Shown here: one piece after another, positions 24,209 to 32,742 of the stretch
Layout: each line of letters starts with the position of its first letter
Numbering within the stretch: the first letter of the stretch is position 1
Assembly (NCBI RefSeq): GCF_010501075.1
Contig: NZ_QVMN01000002.1
Location: forward strand, 124,001 to 188,000
Length of the DNA stretch: 64,000 nucleotides
Direction: 5' to 3'
DNA from: Dysgonomonas sp. 25
GTDB lineage: Bacteria; Bacteroidota; Bacteroidia; Bacteroidales; Dysgonomonadaceae
Made by a program: the position numbers and the translations under genes
The notes under the pieces: model-generated
What the model saw: only the letters and a program-made list of their open reading frames with translations
Told to the model about the DNA's origin: nothing
Database searches by the model: none

Positions 24209-25351
24209 ATGAAATATTTTCTGATAGCAGGAGAAGCTTCGGGCGACTTACACGGTTCTAACCTGATGGCGGCCATCAAAGAGCAGGACAAAGATGCCGA
24301 GTTCGCTTTCTTTGGCGGCGATTTGATGCAGGCGCAGGGCGGGCGGTTGATAAAGCATTACCGCGAACTGGCTTTTATGGGTTTTATTCCCGTGTTGCTC
24401 AATCTGCGTACCATTTTGCGGAATATGAAGATGTGTAATCAGGAAATACTGAAATATCAGCCCGATGTTGTCATCCTGGTCGATTATCCGGGCTTTAACC
24501 TCAAAATAGCCAAATACGTCAAAACGCATACGTCGATTCCTGTGTATTACTACATTTCGCCCAAAGTATGGGCATGGAAGGAATATCGTGTCAAATCATT
24601 CAAAAAGTATGTGGACGAGATGTTTTGCATCCTGCCTTTCGAGGTGGATTTTTTCAAGAAACATAACTACCACGTCGAGTATGTCGGCAATCCGACTGTA
24701 GACGCCGTAGCCAACTATAAAGCCGAGAACGCCTCCGACACACGGGAGCTTTTCCTGCAAGAAAATCAGCTGGACGGGCGACCTGTATTGGCTATCCTTT
24801 GTGGAAGCCGCCAGCAGGAGATAAAAGACAACTTGCCTTATATGCTCGATGCAGTAAAGGATTTCGGCGATTATCAGCCTGTTATCGCGGGTGCTCCGGG
24901 CATAGAGCCCGAATATTATAAGAAATACATCGGCAACCATAATTGCAGGATTGTTTTCGGGCAGACATACCGCGTACTGCAATATGCCGAAGCGGCATTG
25001 GTGACGTCGGGGACGGCTACGCTCGAAACGGCTTTGTTCCGCATTCCGCAGGTCGTTTGCTACGAAACGCCGATACCATGCATCGTGTCGTGGTATTTCA
25101 AGAATATGATGAATTCTCCTTATATCTCACTCGTGAACCTGATAGCCGGGAAAACGGTGGTGCAGGAGCTTTTCGCCAAATATTTTTCTACCGAAGCCAT
25201 CCGTAAGGAGGCGGATAAGTTGCTCAACGATAAGGCCTATCGTCAGCAGATGCTGGACGAGTATGACCGGGTTATCGGCATATTGGGCAAGCCGGGAGCT
25301 TCGGGTAAAGCAGCGACGCTGATGATTGCGAAGCTGAAAGAAAAACACTGA
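24209..25351 (+). CDS. lpxB: LpxB lipid-A-disaccharide synthase
   Basis: A 380-aa GT19 glycosyltransferase that joins UDP-2,3-diacylglucosamine and lipid X to make the lipid A disaccharide at the inner membrane surface. The N terminus (YFLIAGEASGDLHGSNLM), the VDYPGFNLKIAK and YYISPKVWAWKEYR blocks and the C-terminal TSGTATLETALF are all intact. It sits between surE and a CPBP protease gene; its stop and the next start share one base (TGATG). Confidence 0.95.
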   Translation: MKYFLIAGEASGDLHGSNLMAAIKEQDKDAEFAFFGGDLMQAQGGRLIKHYRELAFMGFIPVLLNLRTILRNMKMCNQEILKYQPDVVILVDYPGFNLKIAKYVKTHTSIPVYYYISPKVWAWKEYRVKSFKKYVDEMFCILPFEVDFFKKHNYHVEYVGNPTVDAVANYKAENASDTRELFLQENQLDGRPVLAILCGSRQQEIKDNLPYMLDAVKDFGDYQPVIAGAPGIEPEYYKKYIGNHNCRIVFGQTYRVLQYAEAALVTSGTATLETALFRIPQVVCYETPIPCIVSWYFKNMMNSPYISLVNLIAGKTVVQELFAKYFSTEAIRKEADKLLNDKAYRQQMLDEYDRVIGILGKPGASGKAATLMIAKLKEKH

Positions 25352-26079
25352 TGAGCTACGTCGGCGAACTTGTTACTTTTCTGAAGAAACCGGTATCCGG
25401 CGAAGAGCAAGCGCTTCATTGGAAGCCGCTTCAAGTTCCCGGGATTATTTTGCTGCATTACCTCATTTATGTGGGTTGCCTTTTTATTATTCTCATTATT
25501 TGGGGGTCTATCAAATATACTTTTAAGGACCTCCCCGAAGGCTCCAGTTTCGACGCAACTCTTTCCATGGTAATTTTGGTTGTGCTGATTGCCCCTGTTG
25601 TGGAAGAATTAATTTTCCGGCTTCCCTTACGCTTTAGCAAAGTAAATCTGTTACTGTCAGCCACTCTACTTTCGGTATGGATGCTTCGCGGCGATTACAA
25701 AGCGGTGCTGATAGTGGCATTCGTAGTCGTTGCTGTTGTCGGGTTTCTGCTATTCTACCCGAAACTGGGCGTTAGCCGATACCTCGAGAAATTCTGGGAA
25801 AAGCATTACAGCATAGTCTTTTATTTCTTTTCCGCGCTTTTTGCGTTGATGCATATCCTTAACTATACCAACATAGTCTTCCCTCAAGGTTTATTCGTTT
25901 TGTGGATGGTAATGCCTCAGTTTGCATTGGGTGTGATGGCAGGCTATCTCCGTGTGCGATACGACAAAGGGTTGTTCTTTGGTATGGCTGTTCATGCGAT
26001 TAATAATCTGGTCGCGGTAGTCCCTGTTTTACTACTCAATTGGGATGAGTTTCTGGAAAGTTTATCTATATTGAAGTAG
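25351..26079 (+). CDS. CPBP-family intramembrane metalloprotease
   Basis: A 242-aa polytopic membrane protein with the CAAX/CPBP signature: EELIFRLPLRF (motif 1, EExxxR), FALMHILNY (motif 2) and AVHAINN (motif 4-like). About seven hydrophobic segments are visible. Relatives process prenylated or signal peptides and, in bacteria, bacteriocin-related substrates; the substrate here is unknown. It is translationally coupled to lpxB, which might suggest an envelope role. Confidence 0.82.
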   Translation: MSYVGELVTFLKKPVSGEEQALHWKPLQVPGIILLHYLIYVGCLFIILIIWGSIKYTFKDLPEGSSFDATLSMVILVVLIAPVVEELIFRLPLRFSKVNLLLSATLLSVWMLRGDYKAVLIVAFVVVAVVGFLLFYPKLGVSRYLEKFWEKHYSIVFYFFSALFALMHILNYTNIVFPQGLFVLWMVMPQFALGVMAGYLRVRYDKGLFFGMAVHAINNLVAVVPVLLLNWDEFLESLSILK

Positions 26080-26103
26080 TTGACAAGTAAACAAGTATAC
26101 GAG
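26080..26103. repeat. Tandem octamer repeat (NNACRAGT)
   Basis: TTGACAAGT AAACAAGT ATACGAGG, three degenerate octamers directly upstream of a copy of the 51-nt element. Confidence 0.6.
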
Positions 26104-26104
26104 G

Positions 26105-26157
26105 AAAAGTAACCCGACAAAAAACGCTCGAAAATAAGTAGAGAAATGTTACTTTTT
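26105..26157. repeat. 51-nt inverted-terminus element, copy 1
   Basis: Begins AAAAGTAAC and ends GTTACTTTT (9-nt inverted termini). The interior shares GAAAATAAGTAGAGAAAT with the copies at 40456-41043. Confidence 0.75.
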
Positions 26158-26204
26158 TATTGTCACTTCGAACGAATGTGAGAAGCCTCCTCCCAATGTT
26201 GCGA

Positions 26205-26235
26205 CGAGATGCCTCAGATAAACTTCGGCATGACA
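26205..26235. repeat. Inverted copy of the TGTCATGCCGA repeat
   Basis: CGAGATGCC...TCGGCATGACA, the reverse complement of the 20225-20255 type. Confidence 0.55.
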
Positions 26236-26283
26236 AGTGTGCCTGCTCTTAGTGTTTTTGGTGGTTAGGTAATCGCCCCACGC

Positions 26284-27726
26284 TTACAGAATCCCCAACA
26301 ATAGCTTCTCGATAGCTTTCACAACCGTCTGGCTGCTGCCGTTGTAATTGTTCACCATCACCGCAAAAGCGTACTTCTTGTCGCCGTCGATATAGTAGCC
26401 TGCATAGCAACGCACATTCACGATGCTACCGCTTTTGGCATATACTTTGCCTTGCAGCCTTGTGCCTTTCAAGAGGTTTCTTACCGTCCCCTCTTTGCCC
26501 GCTTGCGGCAACGAATGGAGGAAGTCGTCCTTATATTTGCTTTTCGTCTGCATATGCACCAATACGTCGCACATAAAGGCAGGGCTCACCGCATTGGAAG
26601 GGGCTAAGCCGCAACCGTCGTACATAAACAGCGCGTCGGTGTCCAAGCCTTGTGCTTTCCAGTATTCGCCGACTTTTTTGGTGCCTTCGTCGAGGGCGGA
26701 CGAGTAAATATCCTTATTGCGCAGGCGTCCTATTGTCCGCAAAAGATGCTCCGCATAGTGGTTGTTGCTCTTGAAATTGACGTTCTGTATAATGTCTCTT
26801 AACGGGAAAGAGTGGTGCGTATAGAAAACCTCGCCATCATAAACGGGCTTACTCTTGGCATACATATTTTCGAAGTAGTCGTATTGCGTGGTGCCGATGT
26901 CGCTTACCTCGAAGCCGTTGTCATTCAGTATATCCGCTACCCTTCCCACTAAGTAAAGCCCCGGGTCGGGGATGTCGCCTTTGATGGAAAAGGACTGGCG
27001 TCCGGCGGGGATATTGCCTGTCAGTACGCGTGTGTACGATAGCGGCTCGCCGTTGATGTAGCCATTGTCGCGTCCGGAGGTATTCATTTTCATGGTGTTC
27101 AGGAAGTAGATATTCTTCATTTGCGGCTCCGTCTTCACGATTATGGGGCATGTGTCCTGCCGTACCGTGTTGAAAAACAGTTGGTAAGTATTGTCAAAGA
27201 CACTGATGCCATAGGTGGAGGCAGCATAATAGTTTCCCATATCCTGACGAATCCATCGCGGCGAAATGCCATCATAGCCGAAAAGGTTGTCTACGGCCGT
27301 TATTTTCGTTATTTTTTTCTCGGGGTAGGATTTTGCTATCTCGTTCGTCCAAGCGCCTAAAAACGCCTCCGAATCGTTCTCTAAGTGTTTAGTGCCGAGG
27401 GTAGGGTCGCCCGAGCCGAAGATATACAGGTGCGAGGCATTTTTCTTGTCCTTTGCCAGCGTGGTTTTGTACGTATAGCCGGGTGTCAGCAGTTCCAGGG
27501 CGGTGGCGGTGGTAACGATTTTGAGGGTGGAGGCCGGCGTCAACGATTTGGCTGCGTTGTGCGATACGATGCTTTTGCCACTCATATCCTTCACGCAAAT
27601 GCCTATCGAAGCATGTTTCAGCGCCGGATTCTGTACGAATGCATCCACGGCCGACTGTTTTGTCTGGGCTGCCGCCGAAAGGCTTATCAGGAAGCAAACT
27701 GAAAATATTTTCAACTTTAACGTCAT
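26284..27726 (-). CDS. dacB: D-alanyl-D-alanine carboxypeptidase/endopeptidase (PBP4)
   Basis: A 480-aa periplasmic low-molecular-weight PBP of the PBP4/DacB type that trims or cleaves peptidoglycan peptides. Motifs are SxxK in PASTLKI (about S66-K69), SxN in KSNNHYAEHLL, and the K-S-G variant of KTG in VYAKSGSIV. A signal peptide (MTLKLKIFSVCFLISLSAAAQ) fixes the start at 27726 (or 27729). A much longer in-frame upstream extension overlaps the divergent permease and is rejected. It is divergent from the AI-2E permease, only 66 bp apart. Confidence 0.9.
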   Translation of the reverse strand: MTLKLKIFSVCFLISLSAAAQTKQSAVDAFVQNPALKHASIGICVKDMSGKSIVSHNAAKSLTPASTLKIVTTATALELLTPGYTYKTTLAKDKKNASHLYIFGSGDPTLGTKHLENDSEAFLGAWTNEIAKSYPEKKITKITAVDNLFGYDGISPRWIRQDMGNYYAASTYGISVFDNTYQLFFNTVRQDTCPIIVKTEPQMKNIYFLNTMKMNTSGRDNGYINGEPLSYTRVLTGNIPAGRQSFSIKGDIPDPGLYLVGRVADILNDNGFEVSDIGTTQYDYFENMYAKSKPVYDGEVFYTHHSFPLRDIIQNVNFKSNNHYAEHLLRTIGRLRNKDIYSSALDEGTKKVGEYWKAQGLDTDALFMYDGCGLAPSNAVSPAFMCDVLVHMQTKSKYKDDFLHSLPQAGKEGTVRNLLKGTRLQGKVYAKSGSIVNVRCYAGYYIDGDKKYAFAVMVNNYNGSSQTVVKAIEKLLLGIL

Positions 27727-27744
27727 CATCTTGGTAAAATAAAA

Positions 27745-27760
27745 TATCTTTGCAAAGATA
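27745..27760. promoter_or_regulatory. Palindromic back-to-back -7 boxes (dacB / permease)
   Basis: TATCTTTG at 27745-27752 directly followed by its reverse complement CAAAGATA at 27753-27760. Each strand therefore carries a perfect TAnnTTTG box pointing at its own gene, dacB on the minus strand and the permease on the plus strand. Clear -33 elements are not seen for either. Confidence 0.55.
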
Positions 27761-27792
27761 GATATTTTACTAACACTAAGACTACCTATTAC

Positions 27793-28938
27793 GTGGCAAC
27801 TCCTGCAAACAGACCTTATACTTTCGACCGTGTCGTACGGTTGGTCATAAGCGCATTGCTTATATTCGGCGCCCTGTACTTCCTGTACATCGTGCGCGAA
27901 GCTTTGCTGCCGTTCCTCGTAGCATGGCTTATCGCCTATATGCTTAATCCTATTGTCCGCTTTATACATAAGAAATTGCGGATAGCACACAGTCTTGCGG
28001 TTATCATAACGCTGATACTGGTCTTCGGGATATTGGTAGGGATAGGTTTTGCCTTATCTCCTCTTATCGAGAGAGAGCTCTGGCAGATTAACCAGTTGAT
28101 AACCAACTATAAATTTACGCATGTCGGCGACGACGATATTTCGATAACCATAGCCGAAGTGATAGGCAAGTATATCGATTTTGACGAATTGCGCAACTCG
28201 TTGTCTGAAGCGACCATCGTGGAGACGATAAAATATGTGAGCCCTGCCGTGCAGAGCCTGTTTTCGAATACAATTTCGGTCATCGTAGGTGTTGCGGTAA
28301 TATTTATCGTTATCCTCTACCTGATATTTATCCTGCTCGACTATGACAAGATAAACGAACTGTGGCGCAACCTTATCCCGCACAAATACCGTCCGATAGT
28401 GAACCGTATCACTTCCGACGTGGAGTACAATATGAACAAGTATTTCCGGCATCAGGCATTTATCTGCTGCATACTGGCTATTTTGTATGCAACGGGATTC
28501 CAGCTTATCGGTTTGCCGATGGCTATCATATTCGGCGTTGTAGTGGGGCTGGTGCATATGATACCCTACCTGCAGGTGGTGACTTTCCCCGTAGCCTTAT
28601 TGCTTTGCTGGCTGAGGGCTTCGCAGACCGACGACAGTTTCTGGGTGATGCTGGGGCTTACGGCGTTGGTATATATTATCGTGCAATGTGTCATGGACTT
28701 ATTCCTTGTCCCTAAGATTATGGGGAAAGCTATGGGGCTGAATCCGGCGATTATATTGCTGTCGCTGTCTATCTGGGGTTCGTTGCTGGGCATTGTGGGC
28801 ATGATTATAGCCATTCCGCTGACCACGCTATTGCTGGCTTACTACCGCGAATTCCTGTCGTCGTACGACAACAAGAACAACGACGACGGCGGCCTGATTG
28901 TCCCCCTCGGGGAATGGGATAAAAAAGATAATTCATAA
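27793..28938 (+). CDS. AI-2E family (PerM-like) membrane permease
   Basis: A 381-aa polytopic protein of the AI-2E/PerM family. It has an N-terminal helix pair (about 15-65), a soluble loop (about 85-140), a long hydrophobic pair around 155-180 and a C-terminal helix bundle with GVVVGLVHMIPYLQ and the family-typical LVPKIMGKAMGLNP. GTG is used as the start; no ATG fits. Members export diverse small molecules or sodium in exchange for protons; the substrate cannot be told. An SSB-like DUF3127 gene follows after 34 bp. Confidence 0.85.
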   Translation: MATPANRPYTFDRVVRLVISALLIFGALYFLYIVREALLPFLVAWLIAYMLNPIVRFIHKKLRIAHSLAVIITLILVFGILVGIGFALSPLIERELWQINQLITNYKFTHVGDDDISITIAEVIGKYIDFDELRNSLSEATIVETIKYVSPAVQSLFSNTISVIVGVAVIFIVILYLIFILLDYDKINELWRNLIPHKYRPIVNRITSDVEYNMNKYFRHQAFICCILAILYATGFQLIGLPMAIIFGVVVGLVHMIPYLQVVTFPVALLLCWLRASQTDDSFWVMLGLTALVYIIVQCVMDLFLVPKIMGKAMGLNPAIILLSLSIWGSLLGIVGMIIAIPLTTLLLAYYREFLSSYDNKNNDDGGLIVPLGEWDKKDNS

Positions 28939-28972
28939 GTAAATATATTAAATAACAAGAGAGAAAAACGTA

Positions 28973-29332
28973 ATGCAATTAACAGCTAAATTAGTCCAAG
29001 TGCTTCCTGTGCAGACAGGAACAGGTAAAAACGGAGAGTGGAGAAAACATACAATAGTCGTAGAAACCGATGGCATGTATCCTAAAAAGATATGTATCAC
29101 CATCTGGGGCGACAAAGCAAGCCCTGAGGTGCTGAAAGAGGGCAATATGCTCGATATATCTTTCGACCTCGAAAGCCGCGAGTTCAACGGACGCTGGTAC
29201 ACCGACGTGAAAGCGTGGAAAGTGGAACTGGCAGGCGCTTCGTCGGGTGGCGGAGACTATCCTGCACCAAGCAACGCCGCTCCTGCTGCGCCGGTAGATT
29301 TCGGCGATTCGGGCGACGATTTACCGTTTTGA
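28973..29332 (+). CDS. DUF3127 OB-fold protein with SSB-like acidic tail
   Basis: A 119-aa protein. Residues 1-85 match the DUF3127 OB-like fold (TIWGDKASPEVLKEGNMLDI, WYTDVKAWKV). After a short Gly/Ala/Pro linker it ends in DSGDDLPF, which mimics the acidic DDDIPF tip by which single-stranded DNA-binding proteins recruit repair enzymes. This suggests a nucleic-acid-binding role. It is not a canonical SSB, which is longer. The gene sits between the AI-2E permease and rpsO, which has its own promoter. Confidence 0.8.
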   Translation: MQLTAKLVQVLPVQTGTGKNGEWRKHTIVVETDGMYPKKICITIWGDKASPEVLKEGNMLDISFDLESREFNGRWYTDVKAWKVELAGASSGGGDYPAPSNAAPAAPVDFGDSGDDLPF

Positions 29333-29355
29333 TATATAACATTTTCCGGCAAAGG

Positions 29356-29386
29356 TTTGTATGAAAAGAAATAAATATTACCTTTG
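29356..29386 (+). promoter_or_regulatory. Consensus promoter of rpsO
   Basis: TTTG at 29356-29359, 19-nt spacer, TACCTTTG at 29379-29386: an exact match to the Bacteroidetes consensus. A leader of about 25-30 nt follows before the ATG. Confidence 0.75.
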
Positions 29387-29417
29387 CACCGCAATAATTA
29401 AATAAATAAAAAGAATT

Positions 29418-29687
29418 ATGTATTTAGATTCAGCTAAAAAGCAAGAAATCTTCGCAAAATACGGAAAGTCTAACACTGATACTGGCTCACCTGAAGCGCA
29501 GATAGCATTGTTTTCGTACCGTATTTCGCATTTGACTGAACACTTGAAGTCAAATAAGAAAGATTATAACACCGAAAGATCTTTGAGACGCCTCGTAGGT
29601 AAACGTCGTCGTTTGCTCGATTACCTTATCGATAACGATATCGAAAGATACCGTGCTATCATCAAGGAACTTGGTTTAAGAAGATAA
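29418..29687 (+). CDS. rpsO: 30S ribosomal protein S15
   Basis: An 89-aa primary 16S rRNA-binding protein of the small subunit platform. The signature region [23 protein letters not shown] and the C-terminal [20 protein letters not shown] are intact. It has its own strong promoter and terminator. Confidence 0.97.
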   Translation: MYLDSAKKQEIFAKYGKSNTDTGSPEAQIALFSYRISHLTEHLKSNKKDYNTERSLRRLVGKRRRLLDYLIDNDIERYRAIIKELGLRR

Positions 29688-29711
29688 TTCGTGGAGCGGA
29701 TTGTTTAATGA

Positions 29712-29738
29712 AAGGTTGCCTGTATTGGGCAACCTTTT
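29712..29738 (+). terminator. Intrinsic terminator of rpsO
   Basis: AAGGTTGCC...GGCAACCTT, a perfect 9-bp stem, then a short T run. Confidence 0.85.
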
Positions 29739-29877
29739 GTCTTTAGTATACATACAAATTGGATTTTCAATCTTTTTATTTAAATTTACAAGGCACTTAA
29801 TTCCATAAAAAGACGTTAAAGGAAATGAACCTATAGTTTAACCGGGTTTAATAATCATATTTTAAGATAAATAATAT

Positions 29878-30837
29878 ATGTCATCTATCAATAACGAGTT
29901 GATTGAAATACTGAAAAGGAAATCTACCGAAAAGAAAAACGCTGCCAGTCTGCTTATGGAAATTCTCCCTATGGGGAAGGAAACGGCCTATCGCAGGCTC
30001 AGAGGGGAGATTGTATTTACGCTGGACGAAGCCGTTATTATCTGCAAGGCGTTGGATATATCGATGGATTTGCTGATAGGCACCAATCAGGAAAATAACT
30101 ATGCTTTCCACCTTAGTGCTATTTTTACCGAAAAGCCGATGGAGGAGTACCTCAGGATGCTGAATGAGATAAGCGAAGCCGTAGCATTCCTGAAGCAAGA
30201 TCCCGACTGCCTTTCGTACAGGGCATATAATATCATCCCTTCGGAGTTCCTGAATAAGTACGAGCTGTTATCGAAAGTCTACTTGTACATCCTGAGCTAT
30301 CAGTTGCATTTCGACGTTACGCCTAAAACCTTGTCAGAATTGCAAATCCCCGAAGAAGTATACACGCGCGAAAAAGAAATTGTTTCGCTGGTGAGAGACG
30401 TCAATGCTGTTGTAATCCTCAATCAGAGTATCTTTTCCGATTATATCGGGATTGTAAAATATTTCAGCAATCTGGATGTTTTTTCGCCGAACGAAATCAA
30501 AAGTATTCATGCCCAGTTGCATCTGCTGCTCAACGAAATGGAACAATATGCCATAACAGGGCGTACATCCACAGGAAAGAAAATAGATATATACCTGTCG
30601 CATATCGAATTTGACTGCACCTATTCTTATATCAAAGGATTCGGGCATACTGCCTCCTCGCTGGGCGTATACTGTATCGACCATATTTCGTGTAATAACA
30701 AGCGGGTTTGCGAAAGCCATAAGCGCTGGATAGAATCCCTGATGCGGCTGTCTACATTGATTTCCGTCTCGGGAGAATTTCACCGCAATAATTTCTTTGC
30801 CAAGCAACGGAAAATTATCGATTCTTTATTGCACTGA
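29878..30837 (+). CDS. HTH-type regulator of unknown target
   Basis: A 319-aa protein. Residues 10-70 form a Cro/BetR-like helix-turn-helix (MGKETAYRRLRGEIVFTLDEAVIICKAL) that matches a Bacteroidales family of HTH proteins. The rest is an all-helical and alpha/beta sensory-looking domain with several Cys residues (CTYSYIKG, CIDHISCNNKRVC) that I do not recognise. Its TGA shares one base with the argB start (TGATG), so the two are probably cotranscribed, though the metabolic link is not obvious. Confidence 0.7.
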   Translation: MSSINNELIEILKRKSTEKKNAASLLMEILPMGKETAYRRLRGEIVFTLDEAVIICKALDISMDLLIGTNQENNYAFHLSAIFTEKPMEEYLRMLNEISEAVAFLKQDPDCLSYRAYNIIPSEFLNKYELLSKVYLYILSYQLHFDVTPKTLSELQIPEEVYTREKEIVSLVRDVNAVVILNQSIFSDYIGIVKYFSNLDVFSPNEIKSIHAQLHLLLNEMEQYAITGRTSTGKKIDIYLSHIEFDCTYSYIKGFGHTASSLGVYCIDHISCNNKRVCESHKRWIESLMRLSTLISVSGEFHRNNFFAKQRKIIDSLLH

Positions 30838-31640
30838 TGGGCAAAAAAATGACTAATAACATAATACAACCAATGGAGAAACTGACAATTATTAAAGTGG
30901 GAGGGAAAATCGTAGAAGAAGAGGATTCCCTGCGAGAATTATTGCACAATTTTGCCCAGATAGAAGGGAATAAGTTATTGGTGCACGGCGGCGGACGATC
31001 GGCAACCCGATTGGCCGAGAAGTTAGGCATCGAAAGCCGTATGGTGAACGGGCGTCGTATAACCGACGAGGAAACGCTGAAGGTGGTGACAATGGTTTAT
31101 GGGGGGCTGGTAAATAAGAATATCGTTGCCAAATTGCAGGCAATGGGCATCAATGCGCTGGGAATGACCGGCGTCGACCTCAACCTTATCCGTGCCGAGA
31201 AGCGCCCTGTGAAGGATGTCGATTACGGCTATGTGGGCGATGTGAAGGAGGTGAGAGGGAAAGTGCTGTACCCTTTCGTCAAATCGGGCGTTGTGCCTGT
31301 CCTTGCCCCGCTGACGCACGATAATAAAGGCAATATACTGAACACGAATGCGGATACGATAGCCGGAGAAACAGCGAAAGCACTGGCTAAGGATTTCAAT
31401 GTAGAGTTGGTATTCTGTTTCGAGAAAAAGGGCGTTTTACTCGATGAAAAGGACGAAAATAGCGTAATCCCTACCTTGAACAGGCAGGAGTTCGCACAGC
31501 TTGTCGAACGGCAGATTATTCAGGGGGGGATGATTCCCAAACTGGAAAATGCTTTCGAGGCTATCGATGCGGGAGTAAAGAAAGTCATAATCACGCAAGC
31601 GTCCGAAATAGGCAAGGGGACAGGGACTGTGGTCTCATAA
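30837..31640 (+). CDS. argB: ArgB N-acetylglutamate kinase
   Basis: A 267-aa (or 255-aa) amino acid kinase that phosphorylates N-acylglutamate in arginine synthesis. Bacteroidetes can use N-succinyl intermediates. Nucleotide-binding and substrate motifs are VGGKIVEEE, LLVHGGGRSATRL, NTNADTIAGETAKAL and GGMIPKLENA. The family start corresponds to the internal ATG at 30873 (MEKLTIIKVGGK); the annotated upstream ATG overlaps the regulator stop. Other arginine genes are not in the window. Confidence 0.92.
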   Translation: MGKKMTNNIIQPMEKLTIIKVGGKIVEEEDSLRELLHNFAQIEGNKLLVHGGGRSATRLAEKLGIESRMVNGRRITDEETLKVVTMVYGGLVNKNIVAKLQAMGINALGMTGVDLNLIRAEKRPVKDVDYGYVGDVKEVRGKVLYPFVKSGVVPVLAPLTHDNKGNILNTNADTIAGETAKALAKDFNVELVFCFEKKGVLLDEKDENSVIPTLNRQEFAQLVERQIIQGGMIPKLENAFEAIDAGVKKVIITQASEIGKGTGTVVS

Positions 31641-31646
31641 AGGCAT

Positions 31647-31877
31647 AAAAAAAGAAGAGCTAACCGGGTCCGGTCAACTCTTCCAGCCTGTTGTTACAAA
31701 CAATATTGAGCTTAATGAAAAACTCGACCTGCTTCACAGCAGGTAATTTCTTTATTTCTTTCAACTTTGGTCTTATTCAAATGAGGTCTTCATTACTTTG
31801 ATTAGTCTCGGCTTTAACGAGACGCTTATTCATTTAGTCTTTGTGCAAAAAGCACTTTTCCTCGAATTTCCTGTTTG
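31647..31877 (-). ncRNA. Probable small non-coding RNA, candidate 6S RNA
   Basis: On the minus strand a perfect -7 box (31884-31891) is followed about 7 nt later by a transcript of roughly 230 nt that ends in a strong intrinsic terminator at 31654-31683. Within it are compact hairpins: GTCTCG...CGAGAC, ACCTGCTGTGAAGCAGGT and GTGC...GCAC. No reading frame of note exists. The length, its own promoter and terminator and the multi-hairpin fold suit a 6S RNA (Bacteroidales-1 type) or another regulatory RNA; the identity is inference. Confidence 0.6.
31654..31683 (-). terminator. Terminator of the 31647-31877 small RNA
   Basis: GAAGAG...CTCTTC closing stem with an inner ACCGG/CCGGT pairing and, on the minus strand, seven T at 31647-31653. 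It may also stop readthrough from argB. Confidence 0.8.
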
Positions 31878-31883
31878 CATAAG

Positions 31884-31917
31884 CAAAGTTAGTAAAGAAT
31901 GCTGCCGAAGAGGCAAA
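31884..31917 (-). promoter_or_regulatory. Promoter of the small RNA
   Basis: On the minus strand TTTG (31914-31917), a 22-nt spacer, then a perfect TAACTTTG (31884-31891). The spacer is slightly longer than the 19-21 consensus. Confidence 0.6.
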
Positions 31918-32024
31918 AAAATCAGGCGACACAGTTTTTTTGTTTTTAAGAGAGAAAGCAATATGTTAATATGTAATGAGTTAACGAAATTGCTTGCCCT
32001 CCTAAATACAGATTTTTGTTTCGA

Positions 32025-32465
32025 CTATTCTATCGAAAATGCTGCCTGATATATATCTACACCTGCATTATTGGTATAAGTTATGGTATACACTCCGGCC
32101 GGATAGGCAGTCGTGGAAATGACATAAGTCTCCATGGCGGGCACGATGGATGTTACGTGCATAACGTGGCCTGCGTTGCTGCGAACCGTGAGCGTATAAT
32201 ATTTAGCTTTGTTGAATACTGAGGTTAATGTTCCTTCTCCCTGATACAGTTCTATGGCTGCTAATCCGGGAGTTTTGGGGAGTGTTCCGCCTTGTATCAA
32301 ATCTGATATTTCTATAGGGGTTAAACCGTCTCCGCTGTTGTTGTAATCGAAGTGTACAGGCCTGTTGTCGTCGTCGGAATAAACAGGAGTAGAAGCGTTG
32401 AGTGTCGATGCTAAAAAGATAGCAGATACAATAATAAGATTCAGGACAAATAAAATCTTTTTCAT
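32025..32465 (-). CDS. DUF3244-like small exported protein
   Basis: A 146-aa protein with a signal peptide (MKKILFVLNLIIVSAIFLASTLNA). Its C-terminal half is a beta-sandwich-like repeat (YTLTVRSNAGHVMHV, VYTITYTNNAGVDIY) resembling DUF3244/Por-secretion-type domains common in Bacteroidales. There is no convincing T9SS CTD ending. Function is unknown; it is probably periplasmic or outer-membrane exposed. It is divergent from the TPR regulator at 32743, with a 277-bp gap. Confidence 0.6.
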   Translation of the reverse strand: MKKILFVLNLIIVSAIFLASTLNASTPVYSDDDNRPVHFDYNNSGDGLTPIEISDLIQGGTLPKTPGLAAIELYQGEGTLTSVFNKAKYYTLTVRSNAGHVMHVTSIVPAMETYVISTTAYPAGVYTITYTNNAGVDIYQAAFSIE

Positions 32466-32694
32466 AACAGTAGTTTTTATATGATTGTAATTAGAGTACG
32501 GATTAAAAGTGCAATGCTTCGTAAAGTTTACTTAAAGGAAGCTATATTTGATGGAGTATAAAACTGTAAAATGGCAAAACACAGTTTTTTCTTGGGTTAA
32601 AAAAATGTAAGCATCTAATAATTAGTTGAATAAAAAAAGCTGTACATAGATTTTATTTGGTTAAATCATCGGGTGTAATTTGGTTATTTTTGCG

Positions 32695-32702
32695 TAATTT
32701 TG
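32695..32702 (+). promoter_or_regulatory. -7 box of the TPR regulator gene
   Basis: TAATTTTG, a perfect TAnnTTTG, 40 nt before the ATG at 32743. Confidence 0.45.
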
Positions 32703-32742
32703 TCCCAACTCAGAACAATAACTGAATTGATTGACTGCTGTT

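Noticed and set aside
27727-27990. Upstream extension of dacB by 88 codons
   Set aside because: It overlaps the divergent permease gene and precedes the signal peptide; the extension has no family match.
31798-32049. An 83-codon plus-strand frame
   Set aside because: It lies antisense to the small RNA and the DUF3244-like gene and has no protein-like features.
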